DNA from: Micromonospora sp. C28SCA-DRY-2
Lineage (GTDB): Bacteria; Actinomycetota; Actinomycetes; Mycobacteriales; Micromonosporaceae
NCBI RefSeq assembly: GCF_030519475.1
Contig: NZ_JAUMKD010000009.1
Coordinates: 186,001-250,000 of the forward strand
Length of the DNA: 64,000 bases
Direction: 5' to 3'
Shown here: positions 8,436 to 16,808 of the stretch, in pieces
How positions within the stretch are numbered: position 1 is the first letter of the stretch
Layout of the letters: each line of letters starts with the position of its first letter
Translations under genes and position numbers: made by a program
The notes under the pieces: model-generated
Seen by the model: only the letters and a program-made list of their open reading frames with translations
What the model was told of the DNA's origin: nothing
The model's database searches: none

Positions 8436-9515
8436 TCAGCGCTCGACCTCGCCGGCGATGAACGCCTCGACGGCGGCGTGCGCGTCGTGGTCGGCGTACT
8501 GCACCGGCGGGGACTTCATGAAGTACGACGAGGCCGACAGGATCGGGCCGCCGATCTTCCGGTCCAGCGCGATCTTCGCGGCCCGGACCGCGTCGATGAT
8601 GACGCCGGCCGAGTTCGGCGAGTCCCACACCTCGAGCTTGAGCTCGGCGTTGAGCGGGGTGTCGCCGAACGAGCGGCCCTCCAGGCGGATGTACGCCCAC
8701 TTGCGGTCGTCCAGCCACGGCACGTGGTCGGACGGGCCGATGTGCACGTCGCTCTTGCTCATCTCGTGCGGGATCTGGGAGGTCACCGACTGGGTCTTCG
8801 AGATCTTCTTCGAGACCAGGCGGTTGCGCTCCAGCATGTTCATGAAGTCCATGTTGCCGCCGAAGTTGAGCTGGTACGTGCGCAGCAGCTCGACACCGCG
8901 GTCCTCGAAGAGCTTCGCCAGCGCCCGGTGCACGATGGTGGCGCCCACCTGGCTCTTGATGTCGTCACCGACGATCGGCAGGCCGGCGTCGGTGAACTTC
9001 TGCGCCCACTCCGGGTCGGAGGCGATGAAGACCGGCAGGGCGTTCACGAACGCGCAGCCGGCGTCGATCGCGGCCTGGGCGTAGAACTTGTCGGCCTGCT
9101 CGGAGCCGACCGGCAGGTAGGAGACGACCACGTCGACCTGGGCGTCGCGCAGCGCCTTGGCCACGTCGACCGGCTCGGCGTCCGACTCCTCGACGATCTC
9201 GCGGTAGTACTGCCCCAGACCGTCGAAGGTGGGGCCGCGCTGCACGGTGACGCCGGTCGGCGGCACGTCGCAGAGCTTGATGGTGTTGTTCTCGCTGGCC
9301 ACGATCGCCTCGGCGAGGTCCATGCCCACCTTCTTGGCGTCCACGTCGAACGCCGCGACGAACTGCACGTCCGAAACGTGGTAGTCGCCGAAGGTGACGT
9401 GCATGAGACCCGGGACGCGGTCGTTCGGGTCGGCGTTCCGGTAGTACTCCACGCCCTGTACCAGGGACGAGGCGCAGTTCCCCACACCGACGATGGCGAC
9501 GCGGACGGAGCCCAT
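8436..9515 (-). CDS. ino1: Inositol-3-phosphate synthase
   Basis: The 359-residue enzyme converts glucose-6-phosphate to inositol-3-phosphate, the first step to phosphatidylinositol and mycothiol. The NAD-binding start VRVAIVGVGNCASSLVQG is present and the length fits the short prokaryotic form. Conserved stretches include QLNFGGNMDFMNML, KSDVHIGPSDHVPWL and LEVWDSPNSAGVIIDAVRAAK. The start is the ATG at 9515-9513, because AAGGAGG precedes it by 8 bases; the MKKKE stretch upstream encodes that site. A PadR regulator gene ends just upstream (9539), so the two are likely one operon under PadR control. Confidence 0.95.
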   Translation of the reverse strand: MGSVRVAIVGVGNCASSLVQGVEYYRNADPNDRVPGLMHVTFGDYHVSDVQFVAAFDVDAKKVGMDLAEAIVASENNTIKLCDVPPTGVTVQRGPTFDGLGQYYREIVEESDAEPVDVAKALRDAQVDVVVSYLPVGSEQADKFYAQAAIDAGCAFVNALPVFIASDPEWAQKFTDAGLPIVGDDIKSQVGATIVHRALAKLFEDRGVELLRTYQLNFGGNMDFMNMLERNRLVSKKISKTQSVTSQIPHEMSKSDVHIGPSDHVPWLDDRKWAYIRLEGRSFGDTPLNAELKLEVWDSPNSAGVIIDAVRAAKIALDRKIGGPILSASSYFMKSPPVQYADHDAHAAVEAFIAGEVER

Positions 9516-9538
9516 AGCGTCTGCCTCCTTCTTCTTCA

Positions 9539-10177
9539 TCACGGCCGCTCTTTCCTGGACTCTCCAGGCGGAGGCGGGCTGGTGTCTTCTCGTCGGCCGC
9601 CGGCCGTCCCGGGCTGCGGGACCGTCGGGGCACGGCCGGAGCGCTCGTTGGCGATGAGCTCCTCCAGCCAGCGAACCTCGCGCTCACAGGCCTCCAGCCC
9701 GTGGCGTTGCAGTTCCAGGGTGTACGCGTCGAGGCGCTCGGCCGCCCGGCCGAGCACGTCACGAAGCCCTTCGCGACGCTCCTCGATCTTTCGCCGGCGA
9801 CCCTCCAGGATGCGCAGTCGGGTCGCCTGGTCGGTCCGGGCGAAGAACGCGAAGTGCACACCGAAGCCCGTGTCGTCGTACGTCTCGGGCCCGGCCTGTG
9901 CGATGAGTTGGGCGAAGCGTTCCTTGCCCTCCGCGGTGATTTTGTAGACCACCCGACCTCGTCGGCTGGTCAGCGCGGGAACCTCCTCGGCGGTGGCGGG
10001 TGTCTCGGCGGCCTCGGCGATCCAGCCCGCCGCCTGGAGCCGCCGCAGGGTCGGGTAGAGCGAGCCGTAGCTGATCGCCGCCCGGATGGCTCCGAGCTTT
10101 GCGGTCAACTCCTTGCGCAGCTCGTAGCCGTGCATCGGAGACTCCTGCAACAGGCCGAGGATGGCGAGCTCGAGCAC
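9539..10177 (-). CDS. PadR family transcriptional regulator
   Basis: The 212-residue protein starts with the PadR winged-helix domain (MLELAILGLLQESPMHGYEL, then SYGSLYPTLRRLQAAGWI and the wing with GRVVYKITAEGKERF). A C-terminal helical domain of about 100 residues serves for dimerisation and effector sensing. A Pro/Ser-rich tail ends the protein. The start is GTG. It lies directly upstream of ino1, which it probably controls together with its own gene through the palindrome at 10220-10244. Effector unknown. Confidence 0.9.
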   Translation of the reverse strand: MLELAILGLLQESPMHGYELRKELTAKLGAIRAAISYGSLYPTLRRLQAAGWIAEAAETPATAEEVPALTSRRGRVVYKITAEGKERFAQLIAQAGPETYDDTGFGVHFAFFARTDQATRLRILEGRRRKIEERREGLRDVLGRAAERLDAYTLELQRHGLEACEREVRWLEELIANERSGRAPTVPQPGTAGGRREDTSPPPPGESRKERP

Positions 10178-10219
10178 GGACCACCCTTCCCTTACCCTGT
10201 GCGGGGAGTGCTAACCGCC

Positions 10220-10244
10220 GCGATGTATCGGACCGATACATCGC
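10220..10244. promoter_or_regulatory. Perfect 25-bp palindrome, probable PadR operator
   Basis: Two 12-base arms (GCGATGTATCGG and its complement CCGATACATCGC) flank one central base. The palindrome lies 43 bases upstream of the padR-like gene's start. The ATGT...ACAT ends resemble known PadR sites. This suggests autoregulation of the PadR-ino1 operon. Confidence 0.65.
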
Positions 10245-10338
10245 ACGTTAGCGGTTCACCGTGATCAGGGCAAACCCCCAATCCGAGTTCCTGTCGTCAC
10301 GCATCGTCACCACGGTCGCCTCGTCAGGCGAGACCGCG

Positions 10339-10344
10339 TACCCT
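10339..10344 (+). promoter_or_regulatory. Possible -10 box for the DUF5318 gene
   Basis: TACCCT ends 7 bases before the ATG at 10352; no Shine-Dalgarno sequence lies between, so the transcript may be leaderless. Confidence 0.4.
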
Positions 10345-10351
10345 TCTCCGC

Positions 10352-10819
10352 ATGCGTACGCAGCGCCAGGTCGTCGACTACTCGCTCCAGAAGCGGGCGG
10401 TGCTGCGTGAGCTCCTCGCCGGGCGGGTCGGCACCTACGACGTCTGCGACGCCTCGCCGTACCTGAAGAACGCTGCTCGGTTCCACGGTGAGCCGACCGA
10501 CGAGCGGTGCCCGATCTGCCGGAGCGAGAACCTGATCCACGTCCACTACATTTACGGGGACGAACTCAAGCAGTCCGCCGGCCAGGCCCGCACCCTGGCG
10601 GAACTGCCCGTGCTGGCGATGACGCTGCGTGAGTTCCAGGTTTTCGTGGTGGAGGTGTGCCTCGGCTGTGACTGGAACCATCTCGTCGAGCAGTTCCTGC
10701 TCGGGCGGGACGGGCTCACCGGTGGCGGCGAGGGCGGGCCGGACCAGGACGCGGTGGGTGGCGGCAACGCCGCGGCCACCGCGCCGGCCACTCGACGGAG
10801 GCGAGAGGCGCAACGGTGA
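10352..10819 (+). CDS. DUF5318 family protein with a zinc-ribbon-like Cys pattern
   Basis: The 155-residue protein has CPIC at residues 53-56 and CLGC at 103-106, a four-cysteine pattern likely to bind zinc, separated by a conserved segment HVHYIYGDELKQSAGQARTL. The C-terminal 35 residues are a low-complexity Gly/Ala/Arg tail. Members of this actinobacterial family are regularly encoded just before a class A penicillin-binding protein gene, as here. Molecular function is unknown; an accessory role in cell-wall synthesis is only suggested by the neighbourhood. Confidence 0.8.
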   Translation: MRTQRQVVDYSLQKRAVLRELLAGRVGTYDVCDASPYLKNAARFHGEPTDERCPICRSENLIHVHYIYGDELKQSAGQARTLAELPVLAMTLREFQVFVVEVCLGCDWNHLVEQFLLGRDGLTGGGEGGPDQDAVGGGNAAATAPATRRRREAQR

Positions 10820-10997
10820 TCCCAGCTGGATCGGTTGACCCGGTGGAGGAGAGCTGGGGCGACCGACAGCTCGTTGGTCCGAATGGCCCGATTGATACGG
10901 AACTGACACCGGCTGATCGGCACGTGTGTGCCGCCGTGGCGGGTGTCTCAACTCACGGCAACCCGGTGGCGGCGCATCCGCGCTCCACCGCGACCGG

Positions 10998-11003
10998 CAG
11001 GGT
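10998..11003 (+). promoter_or_regulatory. Possible -10 box for the first penicillin-binding protein gene
   Basis: CAGGGT inside CGGCAGGGTG (10995-11004) ends 7 bases before the ATG. A closely similar CGGCAGGATG box precedes the next two genes at the same distance. Confidence 0.35.
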
Positions 11004-11010
11004 GTGAGGA

Positions 11011-13887
11011 ATGAACTCGTACGGCGATCCCAGTTCTTCGCGTGGGCGGGCCCAGATCCCGGGCCAGAACGGCGACCCGGGACGGGCGGACGACGCGTAC
11101 GGCCGCGGTGGTGAGCCGCGCGCGAACGGTTGGGCGGCCGCGGACGGTTCGGCCCCGGCCGGCCGGGCCTCGGTGGGGCCGCGGGGCGGGGCGGGTGGCC
11201 GAGCCTCGGTCGGCGGTTCGGCCGCTGTGCCCCCGCGCGGCGGCTCGGCGGCGGGTTCCGCCTCCGTCGGGCGCGCCGGCCGGGCCTCGGTCCCGGTCTC
11301 CCCGGCGCCCGGCGGTGGCCGGGCGGGCGCGGGTCGGGCCTCGGTGCCGGTCTCCCCGGCGCCGGGCGGCCCGGCCGGGCGGGCCACGGTCGGAGCCGCC
11401 GCGGTGGGTGCGGCGTCGGCCGGGCGGGCCCGGGTAGGCGGGTCGGCGGCGGTGGCCCGGGCCAGCGTGTCGCCGGTCTCCGGCGGGCCGGGTGGCCCCG
11501 GCGGGCCGACCGGTCCCGGTCGGGGTGGTCGTGGCGCGGGTGACCCGGCCGCGGCGGCCCGGGCGCGCAAGCGCAAGCGGATGAACATGCTGATCGCCGG
11601 CTTCGCGGTGTTCATCATGCTGGCCGGCCTCGGCGTCGTGGGCTTCACCTACTACTCCACCAACGTGGTGCTGCCCGAGGACACCGACCCGCCGCAGGCG
11701 ACCACCATCTACGCCTACGACAACAAGACGATCATCGCCAAGCTGGGCGAGGAGAACCGCACCCTGGTCACCATCGACCAGATCCCGCAGCACGTGCAGG
11801 ACGCGGTGGCGGCGGCCGAGGACCGGAACTTCTACAAGCACTCGGGTGTGGACTACAAGGGCATCGCCCGGGCCGCGTGGAACAACTTCACCGGCGGCGA
11901 CAAGCAGGGCGCCTCGACCATCACCCAGCAGTACGCCCGCAACGCCTACGACAACCTGAACGACGACACGTACGCGCGGAAGGTGAAGGAGGCGATCCTC
12001 GCCTCCAAGCTCAACGACAAGTACACCAAGCCGCAGATCATGCAGCACTACCTGAACGTGATCTACTTCGGCCGCGGCGCGTACGGCATCCAGGCGGCGG
12101 CGCAGACGTACTTCAAGAAGGACGTCAGCAAGCTGACCGTCGCCGAGGGCGCGGTGCTGGCCGCGCTGATCAAGCAGCCGCAGGCCACCGCCACCCACAA
12201 GGGTTACGACCCGGCGGTCAACCCGACCGACGCGCAGGGCCGCTGGCAGTACGTCATCGACGGCATGGTCGCCGAGGGCTGGCTGGACGCGCCCGGCCGG
12301 CCGCAGCGGCCGACCGAGTACCCGAAGAACATCCAGAAGCCGAACAAGGGCGCCATCGGGGTGGACTTCGGCGTGAACACGCCCCAGGGCAACGTGATCA
12401 ACTACGTCCGGGACGAGATGCGCGAGAAGGGCCTCTGCGTCGAGAGCGAGGCCGACGTCACCGACGCCAAGCCGCTCTGCTCCCAGGCGCTGATGGCCGG
12501 TGGCTACCGGATCCGCACCACCATCGACAAGAAGATCCAGGACGCGGCGGTCGCGGTCGCCCAGCGCAAGGCCAAGGATTCCGAGCTGAACGGCCAGCCG
12601 GCGAACCTGATGGCGGCGGTGGTGGCGGTCGAGCCGAAGACCGGCCGGGTGCTCGCCTACTACGGCGGCGACAACGGCACCGGCACCGACTACGCCGGCA
12701 AGAACATCGACTCCAACGGCAACGTCACCGGCGGCCACTCGCCGGGTTCGAGTTTCAAGATCTACACGCTGGCGGCGGCGCTCAAGGAGGGCAAGGCGCT
12801 CGAGTCGCGCTGGAAGGGCCGGGCCTTCACGCCGCCGAACACCAAGTTCAAGGTCAGCAACGCCGGTGTCGACAACCCCTCCTGCGGCAATTCCTGCACG
12901 CTGAAGGTCTCCACGCTGAAGTCGCTGAACGTGCCGTTCTACCACGTGACGGAGGACATCGGGCCGGACAAGGTCGTCCAGATGGCCAAGGACGCCGGCG
13001 TCACCATGATGTGGGACACCAAGGATTCGAAGGCGTACGACCTGGTCAAGGCCGACCCGAAGGAGCTCGCGCCCAGCCCGTTCTTCCACGTCATCGGCTA
13101 CGGCCAGTACCCGATCACGGTGCTGGACCACGCCAACGGGGTCGCCACCTTCGCCAACCAGGGCGTCTACCACAAGGCGCACTTCCTCTACAGCGTCGAG
13201 AAGCTGGACAAGAACACCGGCAAGTGGGTGAAGGTCCCCGGCGGCGGCGAGAAGCTCAAGGGCGAGCAGCGGATCCCGAAGGACGTCGTGGCCGACGTGA
13301 CCTCGGTGCTGGAGCAGTACCCGGCCCAGGTCAACCACCGGCTCGACGACGGCCGGAAGGCCGCCTCCAAGACCGGTACCTGGGAGCAGAAGCCGGACAG
13401 CCCGGAGAACGGCGACGCCTGGATGATCGGCTACACGCCGCAGATCGCCACCGCGGTCTGGGTGGGCAACGTCAAGGAGCGCAAGCCGCTCAAGATGAAG
13501 AACGGCACCCGGATCAGTGGCGGCAACCTGCCGGGCACCATCTGGGAACGGTTCATGGACGAGGCGCACAAGGTCAAGGACTGGGACAAGCTCGACTTCC
13601 CGCCCGCGGCCAACGTCGGTGACCCGGAGTCCGGCAACGGCGAGGCGCCGCCCCCGCCGACCGTCCCGCAGAACCCGCCGGGCTGCCCGAACCCGCTGAA
13701 CCCGTTCTGCCCGCGCGACGGCAACAACGGCGGCGGCAACGACGGTGGTGGCAACGACGGCGGCGGCAACGACGGTGGCGGCAACAACGGCGGCGGTGGC
13801 AACAACGGCGGCACGACGAACCCGTTCGGTGGCGTCGGGGGCGGACTGTTGCCCAGCACACCACCCCGCACCACTGCGGGCTACTGA
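11011..13887 (+). CDS. Bifunctional class A penicillin-binding protein (first copy)
   Basis: The 958-residue protein polymerises and crosslinks peptidoglycan outside the membrane. Order of parts: a disordered Gly/Ala/Arg/Ser/Val tail (1-190) with RASV repeats, one transmembrane helix (about 192-212), a GT51 glycosyltransferase domain with EDRNFYKHSGVD from Glu270 and GASTITQQYARN, and a transpeptidase with SSFK (Ser580), SLN and KTGT (787-790). It ends in a Gly/Asn-rich GGGND repeat and LLPSTPPRTTAGY. All catalytic motifs are intact. A tandem paralogue follows at 14001, and the GT51 parts are nearly identical at DNA level. Confidence 0.95.
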   Translation: MNSYGDPSSSRGRAQIPGQNGDPGRADDAYGRGGEPRANGWAAADGSAPAGRASVGPRGGAGGRASVGGSAAVPPRGGSAAGSASVGRAGRASVPVSPAPGGGRAGAGRASVPVSPAPGGPAGRATVGAAAVGAASAGRARVGGSAAVARASVSPVSGGPGGPGGPTGPGRGGRGAGDPAAAARARKRKRMNMLIAGFAVFIMLAGLGVVGFTYYSTNVVLPEDTDPPQATTIYAYDNKTIIAKLGEENRTLVTIDQIPQHVQDAVAAAEDRNFYKHSGVDYKGIARAAWNNFTGGDKQGASTITQQYARNAYDNLNDDTYARKVKEAILASKLNDKYTKPQIMQHYLNVIYFGRGAYGIQAAAQTYFKKDVSKLTVAEGAVLAALIKQPQATATHKGYDPAVNPTDAQGRWQYVIDGMVAEGWLDAPGRPQRPTEYPKNIQKPNKGAIGVDFGVNTPQGNVINYVRDEMREKGLCVESEADVTDAKPLCSQALMAGGYRIRTTIDKKIQDAAVAVAQRKAKDSELNGQPANLMAAVVAVEPKTGRVLAYYGGDNGTGTDYAGKNIDSNGNVTGGHSPGSSFKIYTLAAALKEGKALESRWKGRAFTPPNTKFKVSNAGVDNPSCGNSCTLKVSTLKSLNVPFYHVTEDIGPDKVVQMAKDAGVTMMWDTKDSKAYDLVKADPKELAPSPFFHVIGYGQYPITVLDHANGVATFANQGVYHKAHFLYSVEKLDKNTGKWVKVPGGGEKLKGEQRIPKDVVADVTSVLEQYPAQVNHRLDDGRKAASKTGTWEQKPDSPENGDAWMIGYTPQIATAVWVGNVKERKPLKMKNGTRISGGNLPGTIWERFMDEAHKVKDWDKLDFPPAANVGDPESGNGEAPPPPTVPQNPPGCPNPLNPFCPRDGNNGGGNDGGGNDGGGNDGGGNNGGGGNNGGTTNPFGGVGGGLLPSTPPRTTAGY

Positions 13888-13894
13888 GGCCGGG

Positions 13895-13936
13895 AACGCC
13901 GCCGGCGGCCGGAGAGATCCGGTCGCCGGCGGCGTT
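13895..13936 (+). terminator. Hairpin terminator after the first penicillin-binding protein gene
   Basis: The arm AACGCCGCCGGCG pairs with CGCCGGCGGCGTT, continued after one mismatch by CCGGA/TCCGG with a four-base loop. A similar hairpin follows the second copy. Confidence 0.7.
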
Positions 13937-13983
13937 TCGCGTCCCCGCCACGACGTGAGAGGGGCACGCGGGGCCGGCTCGTG

Positions 13984-13993
13984 CGGCAGGATG
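13984..13993 (+). promoter_or_regulatory. CGGCAGGATG box before the second penicillin-binding protein gene
   Basis: CAGGAT (13987-13992) ends 8 bases before the ATG at 14001; there is no ribosome binding site. The same box at the same spacing precedes the gene at 16809. It may be a -10 element of a leaderless promoter. Confidence 0.45.
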
Positions 13994-14000
13994 CGGTTTC

Positions 14001-16694
14001 ATGAGCACGAGTGGAGTGGACGGTCATCCCGGTTCCCCACGCGGGCGGGCCCGGATCCCGGGTCGCCACGGCGATCCGGCGCCGGCGGACGCGTACCGCC
14101 GCACAGGCGGTGAGCCGCCCGGGCGGGTCGGACCGGCGGCCGAGGGTACCGCCCCGGTCGGTCGCCCCGGCAGGGTCCCGATGCCACCCGCCGCTGGCGG
14201 TCGGGCCGGGCGGGCCACGGTCGGTGGCGCCCCGGCAGGTGCGGCGCCGGCCGGGGGACGGGCCCGGGTCGGCGGTTCGGCGGCGGTGGGCGCTCGGGCG
14301 TCGGTGGCCCGGGCCACCGTGCCGCCGGCCGCCGGCGGGCCGGGTGGGCCGGCCGGTCCGGTCGGTCCCGGCGGCGGCAGGCGCGGCGCGGGCGGTCCGG
14401 CCGCGGCCCGGCCACCCAGACGCAAGCGAAAACGGCTGAACACGCTGGTCGCGGGGTTCGCGGTCCTCATCATGCTGGCCGGGCTCGGCGTCGTCGGCTT
14501 CACCTGGTACTCGACCCGGGTGGTGCTGCCGAACGAGGTGCCGCTGCCGCTCTCCACCACCGTGTACGCCGCGGACGGCAAGAGCATCGTGGCGAAGCTC
14601 GGCAGCGAGAACCGCACGTTCGTCACCATCGACCAGATCCCGCAGCACGTACAGGACGCGGTGGCGGCGGCCGAGGACCGGAACTTCTACAAGCACTCGG
14701 GTGTGGACTACAAGGGCATCGCCCGGGCCGCGTGGAACAACTTCATCGGCGGCGACAAGCAGGGCGCCTCGACCATCACCCAGCAGTACGCCCGCAACGC
14801 GTTCGACAACCTCCAGGACGACACGTACGGCCGGAAGGTGAAGGAGGCGATCCTCGCCTCCAAGCTGAACGACAAGTACACCAAGCCGCAGATCATGCAG
14901 CACTACCTGAACGTGATCTACTTCGGCCGCGGCGCGTACGGCATCGAGGCGGCGGCACAGACGTACTTCAACACCTCCGCGGCGAAGCTGACCCCGGCGC
15001 AGGGCGCGGTGCTCGCCGCCCTCATCAAGCAGCCCGTCGCCAGCCAGACCCACCAGGGTTACGACCCGGCGGTCAACCCGACCGACGCCCGGTCCCGCTG
15101 GCAGTACGTCATCGACGGCATGGTCGCCGAGGGCTGGCTGGGCGTGCCCGGCCGACCGGACCGGCCCACCGAGTACCCCAAGGTGCTGCCCCCGCCGAAG
15201 GACGGCAACGGGTTCGGCGTGAAAACCCCGAGCGGCAACGTGGTCAACTACGTCCGGCAGGAACTGGAGCAGTGGGGGATCTGCTCCGACTCCGGTGCGC
15301 CGGGGAAGCCGGCCTGCGTCGACGAGCTGCGCGACGGCGGCTACCGGATCAAGACCACCATCGACTGGAGGCTGCAGAAGGCGCTGGAGGCGGCGGCCCA
15401 GCCGGACAGGAAGGGCTCGGTGCTGCACGGGCAGCCGAAGAACCTGATGGCCGCGGCGGTCTCCATCGACCCGGGCAACGGCCGGGTGCTGGCCTACTAC
15501 GGCGGCGACAGCGGCGCCGACTTCGACTACGCGGGGAAGAACACCAACGCCAACGGCGATATCGTCGGCGGGCACCCGCCGGGCTCGTCGTTCAAGGTGT
15601 ACACCCTGGCCGCCGCGATCGACGCCGGCATCTCGGTCAAGTCGCACTGGGACGCCACGCCGTTCAAACCGAGCGGGTTCAAGGACAAGGTGCAGAACGC
15701 CGGCCGGGGCGCGGGCGTGTGCGGCAAGTGGTGCACCCTGGAGGAGTCGACGATCCGGTCGTACAACGTGCCGTTCTTCCACGTCACCGAGGAGATCGGC
15801 CCGGACCGGGTGGTGGAGATGGCCAAGCGCGCCGGGGTCGGCACGATGTGGACCGTCGATCCGCCCAAGCCGTACGACCTCACCGCGTCCGAGGCGGCGG
15901 AACTCGCGCCGCGCCGGTTCGACCGGGTGGTGGGCTACGGCCAGTACCCGATCACCGTGCTCGACCACGCCAACGGGCTGGCCACCCTGGCCAACGACGG
16001 GAAGTACAACAAGGCGCACTTCGTGCTGTCGGTGGAGAAGCAGGACAAGACCACCGGCGAGTGGGTCAGCGTGCCCGGCACCGGGGAGAAGCTGCACAAG
16101 ACCGGCGGCCAGCAGCGGATCCGCGCGGAGGTGGCCCGCGAGGTGACCGCGGTGCTGAAGGAGATCCCGGAGAAGAACAACGCCGACCTCGACGGCGGCC
16201 GGGACGCCGCCGGCAAGACCGGCACCTGGGAGCACAACGGCACGCCGCGCAACGCGCACGCCTGGATGGTCGGGTACGACAGGAACGTCGCCACCGCGGT
16301 CTGGGTCGGCAGCCGGGACGCGAAGAAGCCGACGATCGTCGACGACGACGGCAACGACATCGGTGGCAGCAGCTTCCCGGCGAAGCTGTGGAAGCGGTAC
16401 ATGGACACCGCGCTCAAGGGCAAGGCCAACGCCGACCTGCCGACCGTCACCGGAATGGGTGACGCGGACACCGGCAACGGCACCGAGCCGGCCCCGCCGT
16501 CGCCGCCACCGATCCAGCCGTCGACGCCGCCCGGCTGCGACCCGCTCTGCCCGCCGGACGACGACGGCAACGGCAACGGCAACGGGCCACCGACCGTCCC
16601 AACCCTTCCGGCCACCCCGCCACCGGTCGGCATCGACGGGACCGGCGGCGGGCTGTTGCCCACCACCCCACCCCGCACGACCCGGGGGTACTGA
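14001..16694 (+). CDS. Bifunctional class A penicillin-binding protein (second copy)
   Basis: The 897-residue paralogue of the preceding gene has the same layout: a disordered Gly/Ala/Arg tail (about 1-145), one transmembrane helix, a GT51 domain with EDRNFYKHSGVD and GASTITQQYARN, and a transpeptidase with SSFK (Ser529), SYN and KTGT (739-742). The C-terminus is Pro-rich rather than Gly/Asn-rich but ends in the similar LLPTTPPRTTRGY. Both activities look intact. Near-identity to the first copy is confined to the glycosyltransferase domain; the transpeptidases diverge. The tandem pair arose by duplication. Confidence 0.95.
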   Translation: MSTSGVDGHPGSPRGRARIPGRHGDPAPADAYRRTGGEPPGRVGPAAEGTAPVGRPGRVPMPPAAGGRAGRATVGGAPAGAAPAGGRARVGGSAAVGARASVARATVPPAAGGPGGPAGPVGPGGGRRGAGGPAAARPPRRKRKRLNTLVAGFAVLIMLAGLGVVGFTWYSTRVVLPNEVPLPLSTTVYAADGKSIVAKLGSENRTFVTIDQIPQHVQDAVAAAEDRNFYKHSGVDYKGIARAAWNNFIGGDKQGASTITQQYARNAFDNLQDDTYGRKVKEAILASKLNDKYTKPQIMQHYLNVIYFGRGAYGIEAAAQTYFNTSAAKLTPAQGAVLAALIKQPVASQTHQGYDPAVNPTDARSRWQYVIDGMVAEGWLGVPGRPDRPTEYPKVLPPPKDGNGFGVKTPSGNVVNYVRQELEQWGICSDSGAPGKPACVDELRDGGYRIKTTIDWRLQKALEAAAQPDRKGSVLHGQPKNLMAAAVSIDPGNGRVLAYYGGDSGADFDYAGKNTNANGDIVGGHPPGSSFKVYTLAAAIDAGISVKSHWDATPFKPSGFKDKVQNAGRGAGVCGKWCTLEESTIRSYNVPFFHVTEEIGPDRVVEMAKRAGVGTMWTVDPPKPYDLTASEAAELAPRRFDRVVGYGQYPITVLDHANGLATLANDGKYNKAHFVLSVEKQDKTTGEWVSVPGTGEKLHKTGGQQRIRAEVAREVTAVLKEIPEKNNADLDGGRDAAGKTGTWEHNGTPRNAHAWMVGYDRNVATAVWVGSRDAKKPTIVDDDGNDIGGSSFPAKLWKRYMDTALKGKANADLPTVTGMGDADTGNGTEPAPPSPPPIQPSTPPGCDPLCPPDDDGNGNGNGPPTVPTLPATPPPVGIDGTGGGLLPTTPPRTTRGY

Positions 16695-16702
16695 CCCCAC
16701 CG

Positions 16703-16744
16703 ACGCCGCCGGCGCCGGCCGACAGCACCGGCCGCCGGCGGCGT
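16703..16744 (+). terminator. Hairpin terminator after the second penicillin-binding protein gene
   Basis: The arm ACGCCGCCGGC pairs with GCCGGCGGCGT and an inner GCCGG/CCGGC extends the stem; GTTTCGGG follows. It resembles the terminator at 13895-13936. Confidence 0.7.
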
Positions 16745-16791
16745 TTCGGGTACGACAAGTCGGGCGGGACGGGACGCGGAGCCCGCGCGTA

Positions 16792-16801
16792 CGGCAGGAT
16801 G
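16792..16801 (+). promoter_or_regulatory. CGGCAGGATG box before the GT87-like gene
   Basis: CAGGAT (16795-16800) ends 8 bases before the ATG at 16809 and no ribosome binding site is present, the same arrangement as at 13984-13993. Confidence 0.45.
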
Positions 16802-16808
16802 CTCCTTC

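Noticed and set aside
10816..11007. Short frame between DUF5318 and the penicillin-binding protein gene
   Set aside because: Overlaps the DUF5318 stop, lacks a ribosome binding site and any recognisable protein sequence.
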